Origin: Synechococcales cyanobacterium C42_A2020_086
GTDB lineage: Bacteria; Cyanobacteriota; Cyanobacteriia; Elainellales; Elainellaceae
NCBI GenBank assembly: GCA_015272325.1
Contig: JACYLU010000032.1
Coordinates: 33,764 to 97,763 of the forward strand
Length of the DNA: 64,000 nucleotides
Direction: 5' to 3'
Shown here: in pieces, positions 17,461-26,013 of the stretch
Numbering within the stretch: the first letter of the stretch is position 1
Layout: every line of letters starts with the position of its first letter
Notes under the pieces: generated by a model
What the model saw: the letters and a program-made list of their open reading frames with translations, nothing else
The model's database searches: none
What the model was told of the DNA's origin: nothing
Made by a program: the position numbers and the translations under genes

Positions 17461-18300
17461 TCAACTTAAGGTGCGTGCTTGCCGAAGGGTGGCAGCGGCT
17501 TGCTGCAGAGGCGGCAGGAGATCTGTGGAGAGATGCAACTGGTTGAGCGCATGCGGCTGATCGGCCGCGTTGGTGGAACCGTGGTAGTCGCTGCCGCCGG
17601 TTTTCAGCAGTTCGTATTGCTGACACAGTTCCTCAAGGCGGCGGATTTGGCTGGGGGAATGGCTCGGATGATAAACTTCTAGCCCCATCAGCCCAGCCGC
17701 CAACAGCTCTGGCAACACTGTTTCTACCGTACCCCCTCGAAACAGATAGGGGTGCGCCCAAACCGGCACAGCTCCACACTGGCGCAATAGCTGAATTCCC
17801 TCGCAAGCAGAGAATTTTTCGTAGGCTACGTAAGCCGGTTTGTCTTCTCCCAACCAGCGATCAAAGGCGTCTTGCGACGATTGAACATATCCAGCCTGCA
17901 CAAGTGCCGCAGCGATATGGGGTCGTCCTGGGGCGGTGTTGCCCTGAAGCAGAGGCAGCTGAATCGGATAGCCCAGTTCCGCTAGTTTCTCAATCATGCG
18001 CTGAGCACGGCGATAGCGTCCAGCCAAGCGCTCTTGTAACGGTGGTCCCAGCGCGGCAGGTTCGGGATAGAAGCCCAAAATATGCAGCGAACGCTCCTGA
18101 TGTACGGTGCTCAGCTCTAGTCCTGGCACAATCTCGATGCCATAGGCGGACGCAGCCATTATGGCTTCCTGCCAGCCTGCCATCGTATCGTGATCGGTAA
18201 TGGCGAGCACCCGGACGCCCGCTGCCGCCGCCGCTGCGACGAGGTCAGTCGGAGTAAGGCTCCCGTCCGAGCAGGTCGTGTGGCAGTGTAGTTCTAGCAT
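17461..18300 (-). CDS. PHP-domain phosphoesterase (RNase AM/YciV-like)
   Basis: A 279-residue PHP-family metal-dependent phosphoesterase. The PHP motifs are visible: motif 1 ELHCHTTCSDGSLTP, ITDHDTMAGW, PGLELSTVH, and the late motif KTGGSDYHGSTN. They are arranged as in the E. coli YciV/RNase AM (3',5'-nucleoside bisphosphate phosphatase) family rather than in DNA polymerase X or histidinol phosphatase. The likely reaction is removal of the 3' phosphate of nucleoside bisphosphates or 5'-3' trimming of short RNAs. ATG 18300 gives the motif right at the N-terminus (MLELHCHTTCSDG), as usual for the family. Cytoplasmic. Confidence 0.85.
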   Translation of the reverse strand: MLELHCHTTCSDGSLTPTDLVAAAAAAGVRVLAITDHDTMAGWQEAIMAASAYGIEIVPGLELSTVHQERSLHILGFYPEPAALGPPLQERLAGRYRRAQRMIEKLAELGYPIQLPLLQGNTAPGRPHIAAALVQAGYVQSSQDAFDRWLGEDKPAYVAYEKFSACEGIQLLRQCGAVPVWAHPYLFRGGTVETVLPELLAAGLMGLEVYHPSHSPSQIRRLEELCQQYELLKTGGSDYHGSTNAADQPHALNQLHLSTDLLPPLQQAAATLRQARTLS

Positions 18301-18464
18301 AGGGGCGGTGAAGAAATGAGCGCAGCCATGCTCTTAGAATAACCCGTTCTCAAAAGCGCTTACCGTCCAGCTATGAAACTGAACCAAGGATAAACCTGCC
18401 ACGGCGAACGCTATGCTAGATAGAGCTACAGAGGCGAACGCTCCTATAGTCAAGGATCCTATTC

Positions 18465-19088
18465 ATGCTCACCTGCCACCAGCTTCTGCAACTTCATCCC
18501 CAGGCATGGCATGCTGCGACTGTGCATCCGTTTCTGTCGGCTTGCAAAACTGGCCAGATCCACGACTATCAGTTCAATACGTGGCTAGTGCAAGATTATT
18601 TGTTTGTCATTGACTTCACGCGCATGGCAGGGCGGTTGTTGGCGGCTGCTCCTGTGCACCATTTTGATCTGATTCTGAGCGGAATGACTGCCCTAAGAGC
18701 AGAACTGAATTGGTTTAGAGACAAGGCTGACGAGCGCCATCTTGATCTGCAGACTCCCAAACAGCCCACCTGTGAGGAGTACTGCCGCTTCATGCACCAG
18801 CTAGCCACTGCTCCCTACCCGGTACAGGCTACCGCATTTTGGGCAATTGAGTACGCCTACAACCAAGGTTGGCAGTTGCCTGGAGCCATGTGCCCCCCCT
18901 ATGATGAGTTTGCCTACCGCTGGGGTAACCCGGACTTCACCGGCTACGTGCAGGGTTTGGCACAACAGGCTGATGAAGAGCTGCGATCGGCTCCTGAGGC
19001 AGTGCAGCAGCAGGCTGTAACTGCGTTTTTGGAGGTGGCTCGCCTAGAGCAGGCTTTCTGGCAAATGGCGTATGCGACTCCTACTTGA
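18465..19088 (+). CDS. TenA-family (thiaminase II-like) protein
   Basis: A 207-residue all-helical protein of the TenA/THI-4 family. The family pattern is recognisable in FNTWLVQDYLFVIDFTRMAGRLLAAAP near residues 37-63 and in the C-terminal FLEVARLEQAFWQMAY helix. Classical TenA enzymes hydrolyse thiamine or the salvage intermediate aminopyrimidine using a catalytic Cys in the fifth helix. Here the corresponding segment (TAFWAIEYAYNQGW) has no Cys, as in the TenA_E subgroup, so the substrate is uncertain. An AAGGAT site precedes ATG 18465. The downstream membrane-protein gene starts 37 bp after the stop. Confidence 0.7.
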   Translation: MLTCHQLLQLHPQAWHAATVHPFLSACKTGQIHDYQFNTWLVQDYLFVIDFTRMAGRLLAAAPVHHFDLILSGMTALRAELNWFRDKADERHLDLQTPKQPTCEEYCRFMHQLATAPYPVQATAFWAIEYAYNQGWQLPGAMCPPYDEFAYRWGNPDFTGYVQGLAQQADEELRSAPEAVQQQAVTAFLEVARLEQAFWQMAYATPT

Positions 19089-19125
19089 GAGAAGCTACAA
19101 CAAGAAGGGGAAAGAGTCGTTTACC

Positions 19126-19707
19126 ATGCGCCTGAATTCTAAGGTCAAATCTACTGCCCGAAAGATCTTGGCTGCCGTGCTAGTCATGGCATTAACCTAC
19201 GCCATTATGGCGTTAGTGCTGCGAGCCATCGGTTTAGAAAATGCTCAGCATTATGTGCATCAAGCTGGCATCTGGTCTCCGGTTCTGTTTGTGCTGCTCT
19301 GCGCTGCTAGCCTAATCATTGCCCCACTCAGCGGCAGCTCTCTATATATCATGGGGGGCGCTTTGTTTGGCAAAGAGACAAGTTTGCTGCTCAGCTATAT
19401 TGCCACATTGCTTGGCTGTAGCGCCAATTTCTGGATTTCTCGAAAACTGGGGCGACGGGTAGCCAGCCGATTTATTGGTCGAAGCCATCTAGAAGAACTA
19501 GATCAATTCACTGATCGGATCAAACACCACCATAGCGTGTTCTACATGGTTATTCTCATGCCGCTTTCCCAAGACATTGTTAGCTATGCCATTGGCTTAA
19601 CGAAGGTGCGGTATTCTGTGTTTTTGCTAGCTTTGGCTATCAGCGGACTATTGATTGTAGGTGCCTATATCTATCTAGGTACTAGTCTACTAGAGCAGAT
19701 GATCTGA
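19126..19707 (+). CDS. TVP38/TMEM64 (DedA-like) membrane protein
   Basis: A 193-residue integral membrane protein of the TVP38/TMEM64, VTT-domain family, which includes lipid scramblase-like DedA relatives. After a short basic N-terminus there is one helix, then the conserved core: APLSGSSLYIMGGALFG, LLGCSANFWISRKLGRRVASRFIG, and a re-entrant-like loop. The C-terminal helices contain LPLSQDIVSYAIGLTKVRY, which matches the family's F-PG-D-SY-aGl motif. ATG 19126 is preferred over an ATG inside the upstream gene at 19072 because of the GAAAGAG site and family N-terminus. Function is inferred only as a membrane lipid or ion-homeostasis protein. Confidence 0.78.
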   Translation: MRLNSKVKSTARKILAAVLVMALTYAIMALVLRAIGLENAQHYVHQAGIWSPVLFVLLCAASLIIAPLSGSSLYIMGGALFGKETSLLLSYIATLLGCSANFWISRKLGRRVASRFIGRSHLEELDQFTDRIKHHHSVFYMVILMPLSQDIVSYAIGLTKVRYSVFLLALAISGLLIVGAYIYLGTSLLEQMI

Positions 19708-19716
19708 GATGATCTG
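19697..19716. repeat. Perfect 10-bp tandem duplication spanning a stop codon
   Basis: AGATGATCTG is present twice head-to-tail. The TGA stop of the TVP38-family gene (19705-19707) spans the junction of the two copies, so the duplication has copied the end of the coding region into the spacer. Confidence 0.85.
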
Positions 19717-19805
19717 ATACATTCCTCCCATCTTTCAGAACTTTATCTATCTGCTCACCTATCTAGAATCTAATTAATCTGATGTATCGGTACACGTTCT
19801 CTAGG

Positions 19806-20288
19806 CTAAAGCTTATACCCAATTTGGCGGAGAAACGCATGGCGGGTTTGCACATCAGCGGCAGTTTCCACACCTTTAGGCGCAAACCCATCTACAACGC
19901 CTAAAATACCGCGTCCTTGCTCGGTTTCAGCCACAATCACCTGCACTGGATTGGCCGTAGCACAATACACAGTGCATACTTCGGGACATTGCTTGACAGC
20001 ATTCAGGACATTGATTGGATAGGACTGCTGCATGACGATGATAAAACTGTGTCCGGCTGCGACTGCCTGCATGTTCTGCACGGCAACGTCTTGCAGCATA
20101 GTATGGTTGCCCGCACTGCGAATTAGGCAAGGTCCTGAAGCTTCACAAAAGGCAATACCAAACTGAGCTTGGGGCGATATTCCCACCATGATCTCGTAGA
20201 GATCTTCAACAGTTTTAATGAAGTGGGTCTGTCCCAAAATAATATTGCTTGCCTCGGGGATCGTCAGCTCGACTGCTTTTAGTTCCAT
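19806..20288 (-). CDS. Adenosine-specific kinase-like protein (DUF355)
   Basis: A 160-residue protein of the adenosine-specific kinase family (Pfam Adenosine_kin, first named from an archaeal structure). It is recognised by MELKAVELTIPEASNIILGQTHFIKTVEDLYE-type N-terminal order, FGIAFCEASGPCLIRSAGN, AGHSFIIVMQQSYPINVLNAVK, and the near C-terminal TANPVQVIVAETEQGRGILGVVDG. The length fits the family exactly when the start is taken at 20288. The biochemical role rests on limited work on a few archaeal and bacterial members, and the true cellular substrate is uncertain. It is an isolated gene with no obvious operon partners. Confidence 0.85.
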   Translation of the reverse strand: MELKAVELTIPEASNIILGQTHFIKTVEDLYEIMVGISPQAQFGIAFCEASGPCLIRSAGNHTMLQDVAVQNMQAVAAGHSFIIVMQQSYPINVLNAVKQCPEVCTVYCATANPVQVIVAETEQGRGILGVVDGFAPKGVETAADVQTRHAFLRQIGYKL

Positions 20289-20691
20289 AAGCCAAATCCA
20301 TGGGTCAAGTGTATCCTCGTACGGGTTATGCCAGTGCCATCTATTCCAAATGCTGCTAACCAAATGCTATAACGTTGCCACTCGTTAGAGTGCATCTCGG
20401 TAATCAGCATTCGTGGACACAGTAGAAACACAACAAAAATAAACCATACAAAAGAGCCGCATAAAAAAGCAGCAGCTCCGTATTGCGGCACCGCTACAGG
20501 TCAACGAGTTTCTGAAAAATGCTTTATCGAACTAGCGCCTATGGGGGCACCACGCGACGCAAAGAATGTTCTAAAGTTTGAATTTAGTCCATTGAGCGAC
20601 AAATTAGCGCTGCAGCCAATTTTGTTTCGGCTTACTTGTCTTACGTTTATTTCAAAGGTGCACCCGCTCATGGCTGAGAGGAGCCACACGT
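20289..20691. other. Spacer, no gene seen
   Basis: About 400 bp between the adenosine-kinase-like gene and a small leftward gene. It contains a GC-rich inverted segment around 20457-20495 (GCCGCA ... TGCGGC) that could fold but is not followed by a T-run. No gene with a ribosome site could be supported. Confidence 0.5.
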
Positions 20692-20859
20692 TTAGCTCCA
20701 ACTGCTGCGATGCCCTTCCCGCTTTTTAAGAGCGGCTAACATCTGCCGTCTGACCGCAACTGCCCAGCGATCAAAATCAAACTCATCTTGCATTTGGTTG
20801 ACAACGGTCTCTAGAGGCTGGCGTTGTTTCATTTCCCTTTGAGCATTATTACTTACCAT
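20692..20859 (-). CDS. Small protein, 55 residues, unknown
   Basis: A short leftward open frame, 55 residues, charged and probably helical (MVSNNAQREMKQRQPLETVV..., then DEFDFDRWAVAVRRQMLAAL and a basic tail ending SSWS). The centre, an acidic FDFDRWA followed by an amphipathic basic helix ending in LKKR, looks like a conserved cyanobacterial miniprotein motif that I recall only in general terms. I cannot give it a function. There is no strong ribosome site before the ATG at 20859. It is isolated. Small DNA-linked antitoxin-like proteins share this composition, but no toxin gene is adjacent. Confidence 0.5.
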   Translation of the reverse strand: MVSNNAQREMKQRQPLETVVNQMQDEFDFDRWAVAVRRQMLAALKKREGHRSSWS

Positions 20860-21101
20860 GACTCAGATCACATCACTACAACAGCACTAGTGTGCCTCAA
20901 TTTGATCCCCTCGTGACTATTACTTACGACACACTTTCGCAGTCTTGATGCAGGTTTTACATGGATTTCATGCATTACACACATAATATTTGCAATCGCA
21001 ATTGCAATCGTCCCCTGCCGCGCTGCAAAATGCGCTAGACTTTGGGATCCAAAGCATTTTTGAGAGTCTGTAGCTGAATCGATTGGCTTAATGGGCCGAG
21101 C

Positions 21102-21746
21102 CTAATTTGCGTTGGTATTGGCGTCAGGGAGGGTACGCGGCGCAGCAGTACCAGAGTTAGGCTGATTGGGGCTTGCCGGTAGGCGAAACGGATCGCCTGG
21201 AAGGTTAGGGGAGTTAGGAGTCGGGGTGCCTAATCCTGGTGGCGGATTCAGCTCAAACAGATCATTGGTCGCTCCGGGTGGCGATGGCGACAGTTGATCT
21301 AGGTTGGGTATGCCAGATGGAGCAGCACCCTGCCCGTTACCGCCATCAGGCAAAGTTGCGAGAGCAACCCGCTCGCCACCCGCGGCCCGTAGCAGATCAA
21401 GCACTTGCACCACATCGTTGTAGCTGGCTGCTCGCGACGCATAGAGTGCTAACACCCCTTCGGGATTGGTTTGGCGAAAGTTGAGAATGGCTTGATACAG
21501 CTGCTCGCGAGAGACTGGGGTTTTCTCCAGGTAAATTTGCCCGATGGGGTCAACGCTGACAATCAAAATTTCTCGGAGTTGGGTCGCTCCTGTGGCGGCT
21601 CGGGGTAAATCTACATTGATTGCCGATTGGCGGGTTAAGGTGACAGCAGCCAGAATAAAAAACGTCAGAATGCAAAAGATGACGTCAATCAGGGGCACGA
21701 TCTCAATTCGGACATCCGGCTCAGTAGATTCTAGGTTCAGCTTCAT
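21102..21746 (-). CDS. exbD: ExbD/TolR-type biopolymer transport protein
   Basis: A 214-residue single-pass inner-membrane protein of the ExbD/TolR family. With ExbB it forms a proton-driven motor that energises outer-membrane transport or envelope functions. Visible features are an N-terminal cytoplasmic stub, then RIEIVPLIDVIFCILTFFILAAVTL with the essential membrane Asp (PLIDVIF), and the periplasmic ExbD domain with the classic IxVDxxGxIYLExxPVS run and VALYASRAASYNDVVQVLDLLRAAG. The last 70 residues are an unusual Pro/Asn/Gly-rich tail (PPPGLGTPTPNSPNLPGDP...). The exbB-like gene is directly upstream. No tonB or tonB-dependent receptor lies in the window. Confidence 0.9.
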   Translation of the reverse strand: MKLNLESTEPDVRIEIVPLIDVIFCILTFFILAAVTLTRQSAINVDLPRAATGATQLREILIVSVDPIGQIYLEKTPVSREQLYQAILNFRQTNPEGVLALYASRAASYNDVVQVLDLLRAAGGERVALATLPDGGNGQGAAPSGIPNLDQLSPSPPGATNDLFELNPPPGLGTPTPNSPNLPGDPFRLPASPNQPNSGTAAPRTLPDANTNAN

Positions 21747-21814
21747 TAGCAACTCTCTCGCAACTGGACTGCGGTATCGTTCTTTCGAGCACCCCGCGAC
21801 GGGAAATGTGCACT

Positions 21815-22498
21815 TTATCCCTCGGCGTCGGCAGACGAGGACGGTTCAGGCTTGGGGGCAACGATCGGCTTCGATCGGTGGCTAGCACCATGCCGGTAGA
21901 GCAGCTCTAGCTCGTTGCCAGATTGGCGAAACAGCTTGGCTTGGCTAGCTACAAAGCTTTGAAATAGCCGATAAAAGGCTAACGCCGTGATGGCTACAAT
22001 CAGCCCTGTAGCGGTACTAATCAGTGCTTCAGAGATGCCCAGCGTTACGCCGGCTGTAGCGTCAGTGCCAATGTCGCCTAGGCGAATATCTTTTAATGAG
22101 CGAATCAAGCCTAGTACAGTTCCCAGCAACCCGAGCAGTGGTGCCAGCGCAATCGTTGACTCCAGCACCTTATCGCCACGCCGCATTTGAGCCAATTCCT
22201 CGTCGGCGGTGGCTTGCAGCGCTAACTGAAAGACTTCTGGAGCAGGGTCCTCTAGCCCGAGGGCAGAATAGAGAAACCGCCCGATAGGCTGATTCGACGA
22301 TTTGCGCGCAATCTCTGTGGCAGCGTCCCAATCTCGTCGGGCAGCTTCAATGACACGACCGGCAATTTCTCGCTCGTGGGTGAGGATCTTAGACCAGAAC
22401 CAGGCTCGTTCAATAATGGTGCTCAGGGCCAGAAATGACAGGATCAGCAGAGGCACCATAGCGGGTCCGCCACTAGCGAATAGCTCAGAAATACTCAC
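21815..22498 (-). CDS. exbB: ExbB/TolQ/MotA-type proton channel protein
   Basis: A 227-residue membrane protein of the MotA/TolQ/ExbB proton-channel family and partner of the ExbD encoded 68 bp downstream. Family features are the first helix PLLILSFLALSTIIERAWFW, the cytoplasmic loop, and the two channel helices. These include IALAPLLGLLGTVLGLIRSL and GVTLGISEALISTATGLIVAITALAFYR, with the conserved Thr in the pore. The start is a GTG at 22498 with a strong AAGGAGG site 12 bases upstream. The pair forms a two-gene operon. Confidence 0.92.
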   Translation of the reverse strand: MSISELFASGGPAMVPLLILSFLALSTIIERAWFWSKILTHEREIAGRVIEAARRDWDAATEIARKSSNQPIGRFLYSALGLEDPAPEVFQLALQATADEELAQMRRGDKVLESTIALAPLLGLLGTVLGLIRSLKDIRLGDIGTDATAGVTLGISEALISTATGLIVAITALAFYRLFQSFVASQAKLFRQSGNELELLYRHGASHRSKPIVAPKPEPSSSADAEG

Positions 22499-22721
22499 GG
22501 CTCTGTTTAACCTCCTTACACAACAGCTGTTGCCCGACGTGCCCGATCAGCGTCCAGGGTTACGGGGATACTGTCAACTTCAGTCAGCGCCTCTACCGAT
22601 TAACGCCTCTAAAGCTTCTCAATTCTAAAGAGTTTCTGCAGACTTTTATCATTTCCCCCCGATCAACCACCCACTATAGCCAAAGGATCGGCTGATGGAT
22701 GAACTGTTGAGCGCGAACCAT

Positions 22722-22756
22722 AAAAATCCCCTGAAGCTGATACCTGATTCAGGGGG
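22722..22756 (-). terminator. Intrinsic terminator, leftward
   Basis: On the minus strand, CCCCTGAA, a 12-base loop and TTCAGGGG form a stem followed by ATTTTTA. It lies about 215 bp beyond the stop of the small leftward gene 22970-23110 and upstream of exbB, so it probably ends that short transcript. Confidence 0.75.
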
Positions 22757-22896
22757 ACGACGAGCTATTCCGGTAACTTTGCAGCAATGAGGGGGCAATG
22801 GTTTAGCTGTGGTCTGACCTGCCAACCACCCTTGTAGAGAATGAGTCCAGTGGGTTCGTCGGATGAAGTCACTGCCTAGGTGGACGCAATACAGTG

Positions 22897-22929
22897 CCTA
22901 TACGTTACCTATACGTTGCCTATGCGTTC
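22897..22929. repeat. Three tandem copies of an 11-bp unit
   Basis: CCTATACGTTA, CCTATACGTTG and CCTATGCGTTC follow each other without a gap. They lie between the small leftward gene at 22970-23110 and its downstream terminator, so they are probably transcribed as part of its 3' end. Confidence 0.85.
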
Positions 22930-22969
22930 ACTCCAGCCGTGCATCCAGTGTTGCCGTCAGCCGCGGTCA

Positions 22970-23110
22970 CTAGCCCTTCGTTCGCCGGACATGGTCCATA
23001 ATTTGCTGCTTGCGTTGGTCAGACAGCGTTGGCGACCGTTTGATAAAGTCTCCCGTGCTGCGAGCTAAGTGCTCCATAATTCGTTTTTTGCGATCATCCA
23101 TAGCTGCCAT
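22970..23110 (-). CDS. Small basic protein, 46 residues
   Basis: A short leftward gene of 46 residues (start MAAMDDRKKRIMEHLARST, end QQIMDHVRRTKG). It is rich in Lys, Arg and amphipathic helix, with a repeated pattern: DDRKKRIMEHLARS and DQRKQQIMDHVRRT. The two halves look like an internal duplication of a DxRKxxIMxH element. A GGAGGG ribosome site lies about 13 bases before ATG 23110, and the nearer ATG at 23101 is also possible. An intrinsic terminator follows downstream. I recognise the type as a conserved cyanobacterial miniprotein but know no function. Confidence 0.6.
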   Translation of the reverse strand: MAAMDDRKKRIMEHLARSTGDFIKRSPTLSDQRKQQIMDHVRRTKG

Positions 23111-23247
23111 AGCGTGATGAATGCCCTCCAGATGAAGTGTCCTTACTTAATTGTAAAAACTATTGTAAAAAAATGTTGCGACTTGAGCTGTCGCCCGGCA
23201 GCAAGCCCCTAGAAAATTTGGTCGGATGGCGACGATAGCATAGAGAC

Positions 23248-25086
23248 ATGACCACCTCAATCCCCTCGACCCAGCGGCACAGGCTACCCAAGCTGCGTCA
23301 ATCTCTCGCTATTTTTCGCTATTCGGCGCGTGCCCTGACCCTGACTTGGACGACCCATCGGCAACTGACGCTGTTTTTAGCTGGCTTAACGCTAGTGGCA
23401 GGTTTGCTGCCGGCCGGGATTGCCTACCTCGGTAAACTGATTGTTGATGGCGTTGTGGTAGCGTCTCAATCGGGGTTGGAGTTTGACCGTTGGGCCGTCT
23501 ATCGAGTTCTAGCCTTAGAAGCGATGGCTGTAGCGCTGCTGGCTGGCAGTCAACAAGGCTTGAGTTTGTGTCAATCCCTGCTGCGGGTGCTGCTGGGGCA
23601 CAAGGTGAACGGCATGATCCTGGAAAAAGCCTTGACTCTCGATATGGCGCATTTCGAGGACTCGGAATTCTACGACAAGATGAGCCGCGCTCGTCAAGAA
23701 GCCTCAACCCGCCCACTGAGCCTGATCAACCGCACCTTCGGACTCGTTAAAGATGGTTTATCTCTGCTCACCTATGGTGGCTTGTTGCTACAGTTCTCGG
23801 CCCTTGCTGTCGGCATTTTGATGGCTGCTGCTATTCCTGCCTTTGTTGCTGAAACTCGCTTTGCTGGAGAAGCCTTTCGGCTCTTTCGCTGGCGCGTACC
23901 GGAAACTCGCGAACAGCATTATCTGGAAGTGCTGCTAGCCCGCGAAGACTTTGCTATGGAAGTCAAGCTATATCAGCTTGGACCCATGCTGCTGCACCGC
24001 TACCATACTCTGTTTGAACGCCTCTACCGCGAAGATCGGGCGCTCACTATTCGCCGCAGCGTTTGGAGCTATTTGCTGAGTTTGGTCAGCACCATCGCCT
24101 TCTATGCTGCCTATGTCTGGATTGTCTGGGAAGCCATTGCTGGGCAAATTTCCTTGGGCGAGCTGACAATGTACTTGGTGGTGTTTCGGCAAGGGCAGAC
24201 CACCTTTGCAGGGATTCTCACCTCCATTGGCGGCATGTACGAAGATTCGCTGTATCTGTCGAACCTCTACGAGTTCCTCGAAGAAGAAATTCCAGAACCT
24301 CGCGGCTTTGCTTGTTCCGGTCCGCAACCGGGAGATGGCATCCGCTTCGAAAATGTTTCGTTTTCCTATCCTGGCAATGCTGAGCCTGCCCTATGCAATG
24401 TGTCGTTTCACCTGCGACCCGGCGAGAAGTTAGCCATTGTGGGGAAGAATGGCTCAGGCAAAACTACCCTGATCAAACTGCTGACTCGCCTTTATGCTCC
24501 CGACTCGGGACGCATCTTGCTTGACGGCCGCGATCTGCAAGATTGGGATCTAGACGTGTTGCAGCGCCGCATTGGCGTGATTTTTCAAAATTTTGTGCGT
24601 TATCAGTTTACGGTGGGTGAAAATGTTGGCGTTGGCGATGTGCAACACCTGCTAGATCGTTCTCGCTGGCAAATCGCTGCTGAAAAGAGCACCGCTTGTA
24701 CTTTCATTGAAACCCTGCCCGATGGATTTGAAACGCGCCTAGGTCGTTGGTTTCGAGGCGGGCGCGAGCTGTCGGGTGGGCAGTGGCAAAAAATTGCTTT
24801 GTCGCGGGCGTTCATGCGCACCGGGGCAGATATTCTGGTGCTGGACGAACCCACCTCCGCCGTTGATGCCGAAGCCGAAGTCGAAATTTTCAACCAGCTC
24901 CGGGCCGTTACTCAAACGCAGATGGCGATCTTAATTTCCCATCGCTTCTCTACGGTGCGGATGGCGGATCAGATTCTAGTCCTAGTGGCAGGCAAAATTG
25001 TGGAACGCGGCACCCACGACCAGCTCATGCGCCTCAACGGTCACTATGCTCAGCTATTTACGCTCCAGGCAGCAGGCTACCGCTAG
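23248..25086 (+). CDS. ABC transporter, fused permease and ATPase (exporter type)
   Basis: A 612-residue half-transporter. Residues about 30-330 form the six-helix transmembrane domain. The ATP-binding domain follows, with Walker A VGKNGSGKTTLIKLL, the signature LSGGQWQKIALSRAF, Walker B DILVLDEPTSAVDAEAE, and the switch His in ISHRFSTVR. It should act as a homodimer in the inner membrane. The substrate is not shown. The architecture is that of lipid, drug or peptide exporters rather than of importers. It is monocistronic by spacing. The start ATG 23248 follows a GAGAC stretch. Confidence 0.9.
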   Translation: MTTSIPSTQRHRLPKLRQSLAIFRYSARALTLTWTTHRQLTLFLAGLTLVAGLLPAGIAYLGKLIVDGVVVASQSGLEFDRWAVYRVLALEAMAVALLAGSQQGLSLCQSLLRVLLGHKVNGMILEKALTLDMAHFEDSEFYDKMSRARQEASTRPLSLINRTFGLVKDGLSLLTYGGLLLQFSALAVGILMAAAIPAFVAETRFAGEAFRLFRWRVPETREQHYLEVLLAREDFAMEVKLYQLGPMLLHRYHTLFERLYREDRALTIRRSVWSYLLSLVSTIAFYAAYVWIVWEAIAGQISLGELTMYLVVFRQGQTTFAGILTSIGGMYEDSLYLSNLYEFLEEEIPEPRGFACSGPQPGDGIRFENVSFSYPGNAEPALCNVSFHLRPGEKLAIVGKNGSGKTTLIKLLTRLYAPDSGRILLDGRDLQDWDLDVLQRRIGVIFQNFVRYQFTVGENVGVGDVQHLLDRSRWQIAAEKSTACTFIETLPDGFETRLGRWFRGGRELSGGQWQKIALSRAFMRTGADILVLDEPTSAVDAEAEVEIFNQLRAVTQTQMAILISHRFSTVRMADQILVLVAGKIVERGTHDQLMRLNGHYAQLFTLQAAGYR

Positions 25087-25152
25087 CCCGAGCTATCTCA
25101 GCGTGGCCCCTGGGCCGGCAGAGGAAGCCTTTGACTGACTCTCCTCCTAACC

Positions 25153-26013
25153 TCATTTCTGCTCGGCAGACTCGGGCAACGCCGGGCGAGTTTGATACGG
25201 CATGGGAATGTACTGCACTGAGGGGCGGCCGGTCATTGGCTGTGGATACAGGTCCATCAGGGAATAGATTTCCGTCGGCAAGCCAACGCTAATCGGTAAT
25301 CCCAGTTCTTGGGCCTCCTCCACCAGAATCGGGTAGTCGTGGGTGACGCGGCCCGTGGTCAGGGCATCGATGATCCGGTCAATATTCTCAGGCTGGATCT
25401 TCTGCTTGGGAACTTCATCTTCTAGCAGGTGACGCACAAAACGCTGCACCTGATTGATCGCTTTGCGGGCAATGTCGGCGGTGACTAGGGTCTGGTCATC
25501 GATCTCGCTGATTGGTTTATCGTCTAGAACCTTGAGCACGCTGGCAGCCGGCATATTGCCTAGCTGTGGGTCTACCGGACCGAGGACCGCATTTTCGTCC
25601 ATGACAATTTCGTCGGCTGCCATTGCCAGCATTGTGCCTCCGCTCATGGCGTAATGAGGAATAAAGACGGTCACTTTGGCTTTGTGCCGCAGCAAGGCTC
25701 GGGCAATTTGCTCGGTTGCCAGCACTAGTCCGCCCGGAGTATGCAGAATCAAATCAATCGGCACATGGGGTGGAGTCAAACGAATCGCTCGCAGCACCTG
25801 CTCGGAGTCTTCAATGCTGATGTAGCGTGATAGAGGAATACCCAGTAAACTGATCGATTCTTGCCGATGGATCAGGAGAATCACTCGAGTGCCTCGTTTC
25901 TGCTCAAGCGATCGAATGGTTGCCAACCGGCGCGATGCTACCAGACGGCGTTGCAGCACGGGTTGCAGCGAGGAAATAACAATAAAAATCCAGAACAGAT
26001 CGAAAAAACTCAT
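25153..26013 (-). CDS. Membrane-anchored Clp-fold serine protease (SDH family)
   Basis: A 286-residue protein of the serine dehydrogenase proteinase (SDH/SppA-like, ClpP-crotonase fold) family. It begins with an N-terminal hydrophobic anchor (FFDLFWIFIVISSLQPVL). The fold motifs are PIDLILHTPGGLVLATEQIA and PHYAMSGGTMLAMAADEIVM, where Ser in SGGT is the likely nucleophile, then DENAVLGPVDPQLG. The start ATG 26013 has an AAGGAG site; upstream in-frame residues are not family-like. The likely role is membrane-associated proteolysis or signal-peptide-like degradation, but the substrate is unknown. Confidence 0.85.
   Translation of the reverse strand: MSFFDLFWIFIVISSLQPVLQRRLVASRRLATIRSLEQKRGTRVILLIHRQESISLLGIPLSRYISIEDSEQVLRAIRLTPPHVPIDLILHTPGGLVLATEQIARALLRHKAKVTVFIPHYAMSGGTMLAMAADEIVMDENAVLGPVDPQLGNMPAASVLKVLDDKPISEIDDQTLVTADIARKAINQVQRFVRHLLEDEVPKQKIQPENIDRIIDALTTGRVTHDYPILVEEAQELGLPISVGLPTEIYSLMDLYPQPMTGRPSVQYIPMPYQTRPALPESAEQK

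Noticed and set aside
20457..20495. Inverted GCCGCA ... TGCGGC segment upstream of the adenosine-kinase-like gene
   Set aside because: The loop is long and no T-run follows, so it is neither a credible terminator nor a named RNA structure.
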